Assembly: GCF_032854445.1 (NCBI RefSeq)
Contig: NW_027018031.1
Span: forward strand, 48,073-112,072
Length of the DNA: 64,000 bases
Origin: Liolophura sinensis
Lineage: Eukaryota; Mollusca; Polyplacophora; Chitonida; Chitonidae
Direction: 5' to 3'
Under the pieces are notes generated by a model. It had not been told where the DNA came from, made no database searches, and was given only the letters and a program-made list of their open reading frames with translations. Shown here piece by piece: positions 1-11,420 of this stretch (within the stretch, counting starts at the first letter, position 1; the number at the start of each line of letters is the position of its first letter). A program made the translations under genes and the position numbers.

Positions 1-3000
1 CCTTGTGTTTTTTATGTACGAATGGTGTGGTTTTTCTACACGTAGATAAAGACATTGAGATTGTCTTGGACTTAGAAGTAAGACATTTGCTGGGTGAGTT
101 AAATGGGCTTAGCCCAAAGATTTGACGTCTTCTGGGCTACCGAAGGGCACATAACTTATAGTCAAAACTTGAATATAGTAATGACCAGTCGCGATGGTAC
201 ATAGTACAGTGTAGCCGATTTCAATTAACAAAAAGACCAGGCAAAAATTCAAAAGTGGAGAAACCGTTCCAGTGCTGCTGGTAAAAGGCTAATCCGACGT
301 ATTTTGTGAAGATAAATCAAATGGTGCAAACCGCGTTGCTCTCCGACCAATACTTTTGGCTGTAGCGACAATTGAATGATCATTGATGTCATAGTCACGT
401 TCCCAACAACGGCTCTTACTCCATGGAAACCAGGGAAATTTGCAATTTTTTAAACAGCTGCCGATGCCTGGCCCAATTCCGCATCTTTTAGAACCTTATA
501 GATGTGGGTCAGTGATCAGTTGTACTTTTTACAGCAGACTGTATCTAGTACCTTGTGTTTTTTATGTACGAATGGTGTGGTTTTTCTACACGTAGATAAA
601 GACATTGAGATTGTCTTGGACTTAAAAGTAAGACAATTGCTGAGTGAGTTAAATGGGCTTAGCCCAAAGATTTGACGTCTTCTGGGCTACCGAAGGACAC
701 ATAACTTATAGTCAAAAGTTGAATATAGTAATGACCAGTCGCGATGGTACATAGTACAGTGTAGCAGATTTCAATTAACAAAAAGACCAGGCAAAAATGC
801 AAAAGTGGAAAAACTGTTCCAGTGCTGCTGGTAAGAGGCTAATTCGACGTATTTTGTCACGAGAAATCGAATGGTGCAAACCGCGTTGCTCTCCGACCAA
901 TACTTTTGGCTGTGGCGACAATTGAATGATCATTGATGTCATAGTCAAGTTCCCAACAACGGCTCTTACTCCATGGAAACCAGGGAAATTTGCAATTTTT
1001 TAAACAGCTGCCGATGCCTGGCCCAATGCCGCATCTTTTAGAACCTTATTGATGTGGGTCAGTGATCAGTTGTACTTTTTACAGCAGACTGTATCTAGTA
1101 CCTTGTGTTTTTTATGTACGAATGGTGTGGTTTTTCTACACGTAGATAAAGACATTGAGATTGTCTTGGACTTAAAAGTAAGACAATTGCTGAGTGAGTT
1201 AAATGGGCTTAGCCCAAAGATTTGACGTCTTCTGGGCTACCGAAGGACACATAACTTATAGTCAAAAGTTGAATATAGTAATGACCAGTCGCGATGGTAC
1301 ATAGTACAGTGCAGCAGATTTCAATTAACAAAAAGACCAGGCAAAAATGCAAAAGTGGAAAAACTCTTCCAGTGCTGCTGATAAGAGGCTAATCCGACGT
1401 ATTGTGTGACGAGAAATCGAATGGTGCAAACCACGTTGCTCTCCGACCAATACTTTTGGCTGTAGCCACAATTGAATGATCATTGATGTCATAGTCACGT
1501 GCCCAACAACGGCTCTTACTCCATGGAAACCAGGGAAATTTGCAATTTTTTAAACAGCTGCCGATGCCTGGCCCAATTCCGCATCTTTTGGCACCTTGTT
1601 TATGTGGGTCAGTGTTTAAGTGTACTTTTTACAGCAAACTTTATCAAGTACCTTGTTTTTTATATGTACGAATGGTGTGGTTTTTCTACACGTAGATAAA
1701 GACATTGAGATTGTCTTGGACTTAGAAGTAAGACAATTGCTGGGTGAGTTAAATGGGCTTAGCCCAAAGATTTGACGTCTTCTGGGCTACCGAAGGGCAC
1801 ATAACTTATAGTCAAAACTTGAATATAGTAATGACCAGTCGCGATGGTACATAGTACAGTGTAGCCGATTTCAATTAACAAAAAGACCAGGCAAAAATGC
1901 AAAAGTTAAAAAACTGTTCCAGTGCTGCTGGTAAGAAACTAATCCGACGTATTTTGTGACGAGAAATCGAATGGTGCAAACCGCGTTGCTCTGCAACCAT
2001 TACTTTTGGCTGTAGCGACAATTAAATGATCATTGATGTCAAGATCACGTGCCCAGCAACGGCTCTTACTCCATGGAAACCAGGGAAATATGCAATTTTT
2101 TAACAGCAGCCGATGCCTGGCCCAATTCCGCATCTTTTAGAACCTTATAGATGTGGGTCAGTGATCAGTTGTACTTTTTACAGCAGACTGTATCTAGTAC
2201 CTTGTGTTTATTATGTAGGAATGGTGTGGTTTTTCTACACGTAGATAAAGACATTGAGATTGTCTTGGACTTAAAAGTAAGACAATTGCTGAGTGAGTTA
2301 AATGGGCTTAGCCCAAAGATTTGACGTCTTCTGGGCTACCGAAGGGCACATAACTTATAATGAAAAGTTGAATATAGTAATGACCAGTCGCGATGGTACA
2401 TAGTAGACTGTAGCCGATTTCTATTAAGAAAAAGACCAGGCAAAAATGCAAAAGTGGAAAAATTGTTCCAGTGCTGCTGGTAAGAGGCTAATCCGACGTA
2501 TTTTGTCACGAGAAATCGAATGGTGCAAACCGCGTTGCTCTCCGACCATTACTTTTGGCTGTAGCCACAATTGAATGATCATTGATGTCATAGTCACGTT
2601 CCCAACAACGGCTCTTACTCCATGGAAACCAGGGAAATTTGCAATTTTTTAAACAGCTGCCGATGCCTGGCCCAATTCCGCATCTTTTGGCACCTTATTT
2701 TTGTGCATCAGTGTTTAAGTCTACTTTATACAGCAGACTGTATCAAGTACCTTGTGTTTTTTATGTACGAATGGTGTGGTTTTTCTACACGTAGATAAAG
2801 ACATTGAGATTGTCTTGGACTTAGAAGTAAGACAATTGCTGGGTGAGTTAAATGGGCGTTGCCCAAAGATTTGACGTCTTCTGGGCTACCGAAGGGCACA
2901 TAACTTATAGTCAAAAGTTGAATATAGTAATGACCAGTCGCGATGGTACATAGTACAGTGTAGCCGATTTCAATTAACAAAAAGACCAGGCAAAAATGCA

Positions 3001-5502
3001 AAAGTGGAAAAACTGTTCCAGTGCTGCTGGTAAAAGGCTGATCCGACGTATTTTGTGACGAGAAATCGAATGGTGCAAACCGCGTTGCTCTCCGACCAAT
3101 ACTTTTGGCTGTAGCCACAATTGAATGATCATTGATGTCATAGTCACGTGCCCAGCAACGGCTCTTACTCCAAGGAAACCAGGGAAATATGCAATTTTTT
3201 AACAGCTGCCGATGCCTGGCCCAATTCCGCATCTTTTAGAACCTTATAGATGTGGGTCAGTGATCAATTGTACTTTTTACAGCAGACTGTATCTAGTACA
3301 TTGTGTTTTATATGTACGAATTTTGTGGTTTTTCTACATGTAGATAAAGACATTGAGATTGGCTTGGACTTAGAAGTAAGACAATTGCTGGGTGAGTTAA
3401 ATGGGCTTAGCCCAAAGATTTGACGTCTTCTGGGCTACCGAAGGGCACATAACTTATAGTCAAAAGTTGAATATAGTAATGACCAGTCGCGATGGTACAT
3501 AGTACAGTGTAGCCGATTTCAATTAACAAAAAGACCAGGCAAATATTCAAAAGTGGAGAACCTGTTCCAGTGCTGCTTGTAAAAGCCTAATCCGACGTAT
3601 TTTGTGACGAGAAATCGAATGGTGCAAACCGCGTTGCTCTCCGACCAATACTTTTGGCTGTAGCGACAATTAAATGATCATTGATGTCATAGTCACCTGC
3701 CCAACAACGGCTCTTACTCCATGGAAACCAGGGAAATTTGCAATTTTTTAAACAGCTGCCGATGCCTGGCCCAATTCCGCATCTTTTGGCACCTTATTTT
3801 TGTGGGTCAGTGTTTAAGTCTACTTTTTACAGCAGACTGTATCAAGTACCTTGTGTTTTTTATGTACGAATGGTGTGGTTTTTCTACACGTAGATAAAGA
3901 CATTGAGATTGTCTTGGACTTAGAAGTAAGACAATTGCTGGGTGAGTTAAATGGGCTTAGCCCAAAGATTTGACGTCTTCTGGGCTACCGAAGGGCACAT
4001 AACTTATAGTCAAAACTTGAATATAGTAATGACCAGTCGCGATGGTACATAGTACAGTGTAGCCGATTTCAATTAACAAAAAGACCAGGCAAAAATTCAA
4101 AAGTGGAGAAACCGTTCCAGTGCTGCTGGTAAAAGGCTAATCCGACGTATTTTGTGACGAGAAATCAAATGGTGCAAACCGCGTTGCTCTCCGACCAATA
4201 CTTTTGGCTGTAGCGACAATTGAATAATCATTGATGTCATAGTCACGTGCCCAGCACCGGCTCTTACTCCATGGAAACCAGGGAAATTTGCAATTTTTTA
4301 AACAGCTGCCGATGCCTGGCCCAATTCCGCATCTTTTTGGCACCTTATTTTTGTGCGTCAGTGTTTAAGTCTACTTTTTACAGCAGACTGTATCAAGTAC
4401 CTTGTGTTTTTTATGTACGAATGGTGTGGTTTTTCTACACGTAGATAAAGACATTGAGATTGTCTTGGACTTAGAAGTAAGACAATTGCTGGGTGAGTTA
4501 AATGGGCTTAGCCCAAAGATTTGACGTCTTCTGGGCTACCGAAGGGCACATAACTTATAGTCAAAACTTGAATATAGTAATGACCAGTCGCGATGGTACA
4601 TAGTACAGTGTATCCGATTTCAATTAACAAAAAGACCAGGCAAAAATGCAAAAGTGGAAAAACTTCTCCAGTGCTGCTGGTAATAGGCTAATCCGACGTA
4701 TTTTGTGACGAGAAATCGAATGGTGCAAACCGCGTTGCTCTCCGACCAATACTTTTGGCTGTAGCGACAATTGAATGATCATTGATATCATAGTCACCCT
4801 GCCCAAACAACGACTCTTACTCCATGGAAACCAGGGAAATTTGCAATTTTTTAAACAGCTGCCGATGCCTGGCCCAATTCCGCATCTTTTTGGCACCTTA
4901 TTTATGTGGGTCTTTGTTTAAGTGTACTCTTTACAGCAGACTGTATCAAGTACCTTGTGTTTTTTATTTACAAATGGTGTGGTTTTTCTACACGTAGATA
5001 AAGACATTGAGATTATCTTGGACTTAGAAGTAAGACAATTGCTGAGTGAGTTAAATGGGCTTAGCCCAAAGATTTGACGTCTTCTGGGCTACCGAAGGGC
5101 ACATAACTTATAGTCAAAAGTTGAATATAGTAATGACCAGTCGCGATGGTACATAGTAGAGTGTAGCCAATATCTATTAAGAAAAAGACCAGGCAAAAAT
5201 GCAAAAGTGGAAAAACCGCTCCAGTGCTGCTGGTAAGAGGCTAATCCGACGTATTTTGTGACGAGAAATCGAATGGTGCAAACCGCGTTGCTCTCCGACC
5301 ATTACTTTTGGCTGTAGCCACAATTGAATGATCATTGATGTCATAGTCACGTGCCCAATAACGGCTCTTACTCCATGGAAACCAGGGAAATTTGCAATTT
5401 TTTAAACAGCTGCCGATGCCTGGCCCAATTCCGCATCTTTTGGCACCTTATTTATGTGGGTCAGTGTTTAAGTCTACTTTTTACAGCAGACTGTATCAAG
5501 TA
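1..5502 (+). repeat. Family A higher-order unit, copy 1 (about 10 monomers)
   Basis: The subtype order of cores 421 to 5373 is A1 A1 A2 A1 A2 A1 A2 A2 A2 A2. The first part, up to about 1,845, matches 5503 to about 7,346 at a constant offset of 5,502 bp. Shared private variants include CGAAGGACACATAAC in two successive monomers (about 692 and 1242, matched at 6194 and 6744), GTGCAGCAGATTTC (about 1310, matched at about 6812) and the CAGCAAACTTTATC variant (about 1632, matched at about 7134). The start of the window cuts the first monomer. Confidence 0.75.
2035..2070 (+). repeat. B-like sequence tract inside an A monomer
   Basis: Before core 2071 this A1 monomer reads GTCAAGATCACGTGCCCAGC, the family B form, where A monomers usually read GTCATAGTC followed by variants of CACGTTCCCAACAAC. 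Flanking bases (CCAGGGAAAT, CTTGGACTTA) are A. A short gene-conversion tract or a retained ancestral state would both produce this. Confidence 0.6.
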
Positions 5503-5922
5503 CCTTGTGTTTTATATGTACGAATGGTGTGGTTTTTCTACACGTAGATAAAGACATTGAGATTGTCTTGGACTTAGAAGTAAGACAATTGCTGGGTGAG
5601 TTAAATGGGCTTAGCCCAAAGATTTGACGTCTTCTGGGCTACCGAAGGGCACATAACTTATAGTCAAAACTTGAATATAGTAATGACCAGTCGCGATGGT
5701 ACATAGTACAGTGTAGCCGATTTCAATTAACAAAAAGACCAGGCAAAAATTCAAAAGTGGAGAAACCGTTCCAGTGCTGCTGGTAAAAGGCTAATCCAAC
5801 GTATTTTGTGACGAGAAATCAAATGGTGCAAACCGCGTTGCTCTCCGACCAATACTTTTGGCTGTAGCGACAATTGAATGATCATTGATGTCATAGTCAC
5901 GTTCCCAACAACGGCTCTTACT

Positions 5923-6472
5923 CCATGGAAACCAGGGAAATTTGCAATTTTTTAAACAGCTGCCGATGCCTGGCCCAATTCCGCATCTTTTAGAACCTTA
6001 TAGATGTGGGTCAGTGATCAGTTGTACTTTTTACAGCAGACTGTATCTAGTACCTTGTGTTTTTTATGTACGAATGGTGTGGTTTTTCTACACGTAGATA
6101 AAGACATTGAGATTGTCTTGGACTTAAAAGTAAGACAATTGCTGAGTGAGTTAAATGGGCTTAGCCCAAAGATTTGACGTCTTCTGGGCTACCGAAGGAC
6201 ACATAACTTATAGTCAAAAGTTGAATATAGTAATGACCAGTCGCGATGGTACATAGTACAGTGTAGCAGATTTCAATTAACAAAAAGACCAGGCAAAAAT
6301 GCAAAAGTGGAAAAACTGTTCCAGTGCTGCTGGTAAGAGGCTAATTCGACGTATTTTGTCACAAGAAATCGAATGGTGCAAACCGCGTTCCTCTCCGACC
6401 AATACTTTTGGCTGTAGCGACAATTGAATGATCATTGATGTCATAGTCAAGTTCCCAACAACGGCTCTTACT
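5923..6472 (+). repeat. Reference family A monomer (A1 subtype, 550 bp)
   Basis: One full unit counted from core to core. Landmarks: CCATGG at 5923-5928; the interrupted inverted repeat TCTAC-AC-GTAGA at 6087-6098; the hairpin-capable TGGGC-TTA-GCCCA at 6156-6168; and the perfect 10-bp palindrome AATGATCATT at 6427-6436. The palindrome is present in nearly all A monomers and absent from B, where the matching bases are AATAATCATT. The A and B units align over their whole length, so A and B are divergent copies of one ancestral unit. Confidence 0.9.
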
Positions 6473-7345
6473 CCATGGAAACCAGGGAAATTTGCAATTT
6501 TTTAAACAGCTGCCGATGCCTGGCCCAATGCCGCATCTTTTAGAACCTTATTGATGTGGGTCAGTGATCAGTTGTACTTTTTACAGCAGACTGTATCTAG
6601 TACCTTGTGTTTTTTATGTACGAATGGTGTGGTTTTTCTCCACGTAGATAAAGACATTGAGATTGTCTTGGACTTAAAAGTAAGACAATTGCTGAGTGAG
6701 TTAAATGGGCTTAGCCCAAAGATTTGACGTCTTCTGGGCTACCGAAGGACACATAACTTATAGTCAAAAGTTGAATATAGTAATGACCAGTCGCGATGGT
6801 ACATATTACAGTGCAGCAGATTTCAATTAACAAAAAGACCAGGCAAAAATGCAAAAGTGGAAAAACTCTTCCAGTGCTGCTGGTAAGAGGCTAATCCGAC
6901 GTATTTTGTGACGAGAAATCGAATGGTGCAAACCACGTTGCTCTCCGAACAATACTTTTGGCTGTAGCCACAATTGAATGATCATTGATGTCATAGTCAC
7001 CTGCCCAACAACGGCTCTTACTCCATGGAAACCAGGGAAATTTGCAATTTTTTAAACAGCTGCCGATGCCTGGCCCAATTCCGCATCTTTTGGCACCTTG
7101 TTTATGTGGGTCAGTGTTTAAGTGTACTTTTTGCAGCAAACTTTATCAAGTACCTTGTTTTTTATATGTACGAATGGTGTGGTTTTTCTACACGTAGATA
7201 AAGACATTGAGATTGTCTTGGACTTAGAAGTAAGACAATTGCTGGGTGAGTTAAATGGGCTTAGCCCAAAGATTTGACGTCTTCTGGGCTACCGAAGGGC
7301 ACATAACTTATAGTCAAAACTTGAATATAGTAATGACCAGTCGCG

Positions 7346-7895
7346 ATGGTACATAGTAGAGTGTAGCAGATTTCAATTAACAAAAAGACCAGGCAAAAAT
7401 GCAAAAGTGGAAAAACTCTTCCAGTGCTGCTGGTAAGAGGCTAATCCGACGTATTTTGTGACGAGAAATCGAATGGTGCAAACCACGTTGCTCTCCGAAC
7501 AATACTTTTGGCTGTAGCCACAATTGAATGATCATTGATGTCATAGTCACCTGCCCAACAACGGCTCTTACTCCATGGAAACCAGGGAAATTTGCAATTT
7601 TTTAAACAGCTGCCGATGCCTGGCAAAATTCCGCATCTTTTGGCACCTTATTTCTGTGGGTCTTTGTTTAAGTGTACTCCTTACAGCAGACTGTATCAAG
7701 TACCTTGTGTTTTTTATGTACAAATGGTGTGGTTTTTCTACACGTAGATAAAGACATTGAGATTGTCTTGGACTTAGAAGTAAGACAATTGCTGGGTGAG
7801 TTAAATGGGCTTAGCCCAAAGATTTGACGTCTTCTGGGCTACCGAAGGGCACATAACTTATAGTCAAAAGTTGAATATAGTAATGACCAGTCGCG
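7346..7895 (+). repeat. Recently duplicated single A monomer
   Basis: The stretch from about 7,350 to 7,630 repeats about 6,800 to 7,080 at an exact 550-bp offset. Both carry rare variants found together nowhere else in the A array: AACTCTTCC, AAACCACGTTGC, CTCCGAACAATAC and TCACCTGCCC. The duplicated unit explains why the second A higher-order copy is one monomer longer. The second member then departs, with TGGCAAAATTCC at about 7,620 and GGGTCTTTG. Confidence 0.75.
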
Positions 7896-10800
7896 ATGGT
7901 ACATAGTACAGTGTACCCGATTTCAATTAACAAAAAGACCAGGCAAAAATGCAAAAGTGGAAAAAGTCTTCCAGTGCTGCTGGTAAGAGGCTAATCCGAC
8001 GTATTTTGTGACGAGAAATCGAATGGTGCAATCCGTGTTGCTCTCCGACCATTACTTTTGGCTGTAGCCACAATTGAATGATCATTGATGTAATAGTCAC
8101 GTGCCCAGCAACGGCTCTTACTCCATGGAAACCAGGGAAATATGCAATTTTTTAAACAGCTGCCGATGCCTGGCCCAATTCCGCATCTTTTAGAACCTTA
8201 TAGTTGTGGGTTAGTGATAAGTTGTAGTTTTTACAACAGACTGTATCAAGTACCTTGTGTTTTTTATGTACGAATGGTGTGGTTTTTCTACACGTAGATA
8301 AAGACATTGAGATTGTCTTGGACTTAAAAGTAAGACAATTGCTGAGTGAGTTAAATGGGCGTAGCCCAAAGATTTGACGTCTTCTGGGCTACCGAAGGGC
8401 ACATAACTTATAGTCAAAAGTTGAATATAGTAATGACCAGTCGCGATGGTGTATAGTAGAGTGTAGCTGATTTCAATTAACAAAAAGACCAGGCAAAAAT
8501 GCAAAAGTGGAAAAACTGTTCCAGTGCTGCTGGTAAGAGGCTAATCCGACGTATTTTGTGACGAGAAATCGAATGGTGCAAACCGCGTTACTTTCCGACC
8601 AATACTTTTGGCTGTAGCGACAATTGAATGATCATTGATGTCATAGTCACGTGCCCAACAACGGCTCTTACTCCATGGAAACCAGGGAAATTTGCAATTT
8701 TTTAAACAGCTGCCGATGCCTGGGCCAATTCCGCATCTTTTGGCACCTTATTTATGTCGGTCAGTGTTTAAGTGTACTCTTTACAGCAGACTGTATCAAG
8801 TATATTGTGTTTTTTATGTACAAATGGTGTGGTTTTTCTACACGTAGATAAAGACATTGAGATTGTCTTGGACTTAGAAGTAAGACAATTGCTGGGTGAG
8901 TTAAATGGGCTTAGCCCAAAGATTTGACGTCTTCTGGGCTACCGAAGGGCACATAACTTATAGTCAAAAGTTGAATATAGTAATGACCAGTCGCGATGGT
9001 ACATAGTACAGTGTAGCCGATTTCAATTAACAAAAAGACCAGGCAAAAATTCAAAAGTGGAGAAACCGTTCCAGTGCTGCTGGTAAAAGCCTAATCCGAC
9101 ATATTTTGTGACGAGAAATCGAATGGTGCAAACCGCGTTGCTCTCCGACCAATACTTTTGGCTGTAGCGACAATTGAATGATCATTGATGTCATAGTCAC
9201 GTGCCCAACAACGGCTCTTACTCATTGGAAACCAGGGAAATTTGCAATTTTTAAAACAGCTGCCGATGCCTGGCCCAATGCCGCATCTTTTAGAACCTTA
9301 TAGATGTGGGTCAGTGATCAGTTGTACTTTTTACAGCAGACTGTATCTAGTACCTTGTGTTTTTTATGTACGAATGGTGTGGTTTTTCTACACGTAGATA
9401 AAGACATTGAGATTGTCTTGGACTTAAAAGTAAGACAATTGCTGAGTGAGTTAAATGGTCTTAGCCCAAAGATTTGACGTCTTCTGGGCTACCGAAGGGC
9501 ACATAACTTATAGTCAAAAGTTGAATATAGTAATGACCAGTCGCGATGGTACATAGTACAGTGTAGCCGATTTCGATTAACAAAAAGAGCAGGCAAAAAT
9601 GCAAAAGTGGAAAAACTCTTCCAGTGCTGCTGGTAAGAGGCTAATCCGACGTATTTTGTGAGGAGAAATCGAATGGTGCAAACCGCGTTGCTCTCCGACC
9701 AATACTTTTGGCTGTAGCGACAATGGAATGATCATTGATGTCATAGTCAAGTGCCCAACAACGGCTCTTACTCCATGGAAACCAGGGAAATTTGCAATTT
9801 TTTAAACAGCTGCCTGGCCCAATTCCGCATCTTTTGGCACCTTATTTATGTGGGTCAGTGTTTAAGTCTACTTTTTACAGCAGACTGTATCAAGTACCTT
9901 GTGTTTTTTATGTACGAATGGTGTGGTTTTTCTACACGTAGATAAAGACATTGAGATTGTCTTGGACTTAGAAGTAAGACAATTGCTGGGTGAGTTAAAT
10001 GGGCTTAGCCCAAAGATTTGACGTCTTCTGGGCTACCGAAGGGCACATAACTTATAGTCAAAAGTTGAATATAGCAATGACCAGTCGCGATGGTACATAG
10101 TACAGTGTAGCCGATTTCAATTAACAAAAAGACCAGGCAAAAATTCAAAAGTGGAGAAACCGTTCCAGTGCTGCTGGTAAAAGGCTAATCCGACGTATTT
10201 TGTGACGAGAAATCAAATGGTGCAAACCGCGTTGCTCTCCGACCAATACTTTTGGCTGTAGCGACAATTGAATGATCATTGATGTCATAGTCACGTTCCC
10301 AACAACGGCTCTTACTCCATGGAAACCAGGGAAATTTGCAATTTTTTAAACAGCTGCCGATGCCTGGCCCAATTCCGCATCTTTTGGCACCTTATTTTAG
10401 TGCGTCAGTGTTTAAGTCTACTTTATACAGCAGACTGTATCAACTACCTTGTGTTTTTTATGTGCGAATGGTGTGGTTTTTCTACACGTAGATAAAGACA
10501 TTGAGATTGTCTTGGACTTAGAAGTAAGACAATTGCTGGGTGAGTTAAATGGGCTTAGCCCAAAGATTTGACGTCTTCTGGGCTACCGAAGGGCACATAA
10601 CTTATAGTCAAAAGTTGAATATAGTAATGACCAGTCGCGATGGTACATAGTACAGTGTATCCGATTTCAATTAACAAAAAGACCAGGCAAAAATGCAAAA
10701 GTGGAAAAACCGTTTTAGTGCTGCTGGTAAAAGCCTAATCCGAAATATTTTGTGACGAGAAATCGAATGGTTCAAACCTCGTTGCTTTCCGACCAATACC

Positions 10801-11099
10801 TTTGGCTGTAGCGACAATTGAATGATCATTGATGTCATAGTCACCTGCCCAAAAACGGCTCTTACTCATTGGAAACCAGGGAAATTTGCAATTTTTTAAA
10901 CAGCTGCCGATGCCTGGCCCAATGCCGCATCTTTTAGAACCTTATAGATGTGGGTCAGTGATCAGTTGTACTTTTTACAGCAGACTGTATCTAGTACCTT
11001 GTGTTTTTTATGTACGAATTGTGTGGTTTTTCTACACGTAGATAAAGATAATGAGATTGTCTTGGACTTAAAAGTAAGACAATTGCTGAGTGAGTTAAA

Positions 11100-11420
11100 T
11101 GGGCTTAGCCCAAAGATTTGACGTCTTCTGGTCTACCGAAGGGCACATAAATTAAAATGAAAAGCTGAATATAGTAATGACCAGTCGCGATGGTACATAG
11201 TAAACATAGCCGATTTTCATTCGCAAAAAGACCTGACAAAAATCCAAAAGTGGAAAAACTGTTCCAATGCTGCTGGTAAGAAACTAATCCGACGTATTTT
11301 GTGACGAGAAATCGAATGGTGCAACCCGCGTTGCTCTCCGACCAATACTTTTGGCTGTAGCGACAATTGAATAATCATTGATGTCAAGATCACGTGCCCA
11401 GCAACGGCTCTTACTCCATG
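11100..11420 (+). repeat. Junction monomer between families A and B
   Basis: Up to about 11,140 the monomer has A bases (GGGCTTAGCCC, GACGTCTTCTGG). From about 11,150 it has B bases (AAAATGAAAAGCTG, TAGTAAAC, ATTCGCAAAAAG, GTCAAGATCACGTG, CCAAGGAAAT). The monomer phase is kept across the switch: core 10867 to core 11416 is 549 bp. The junction is thus a homologous exchange point or a homogenisation front, not an insertion of unrelated DNA. Confidence 0.8.

Larger units (their letters stand above)
1..11150 (+). repeat. Satellite family A sub-array (about 550-bp monomer, about 20 copies)
   Basis: Twenty core-to-core intervals from 421 to 11,416 average 549.75 bp. Family-diagnostic bases are GTCATAGTC before the core, CCAGGGAAAT after it, TTTAAACAGCTGCCGATG, CTTGGACTTA, CTACACGTAG, GGGCTTAGCCC and usually TATAGTCAAAA. 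Two A subtypes alternate. A1 has TTTTAGAACCTTATAGATG, GTGATCAGTTG and TATCTAGTACC (cores 421, 971, 2071, 3170, 5923, 6473, 9223, 10867; 8123 is A1-like). A2 has TTTTGGCACC, GTGTTTAAGT and TATCAAGTACC (cores 1521, 2620, 3719, 4269, 4822, 5373, 7023, 7573, 8673, 9773, 10317). The copy after core 9773 lacks 6 bp of the CTGCCGATGCC block. No gene is present. Confidence 0.95.
5503..11150 (+). repeat. Family A higher-order unit, copy 2 (with one extra monomer)
   Basis: The subtype order of cores 5923 to 10867 is A1 A1 A2 A2 A1 A2 A1 A2 A2 A1. It follows copy 1 at 5,502 bp until about 7,346. After that the match is better one monomer later, at about 6,050 bp: for example, the TTCAAAAGTGGAGAAACCG block at about 4,095 recurs at about 10,145, and cores 2071/2620/3170/3719/4269 pair by subtype with 8123/8673/9223/9773/10317. 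Some markers still fit the 5.5-kb offset, such as GGTAAAAGCCTAATCC-type blocks near 3,580 and 9,085. The second half is therefore a mosaic. Confidence 0.6.
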
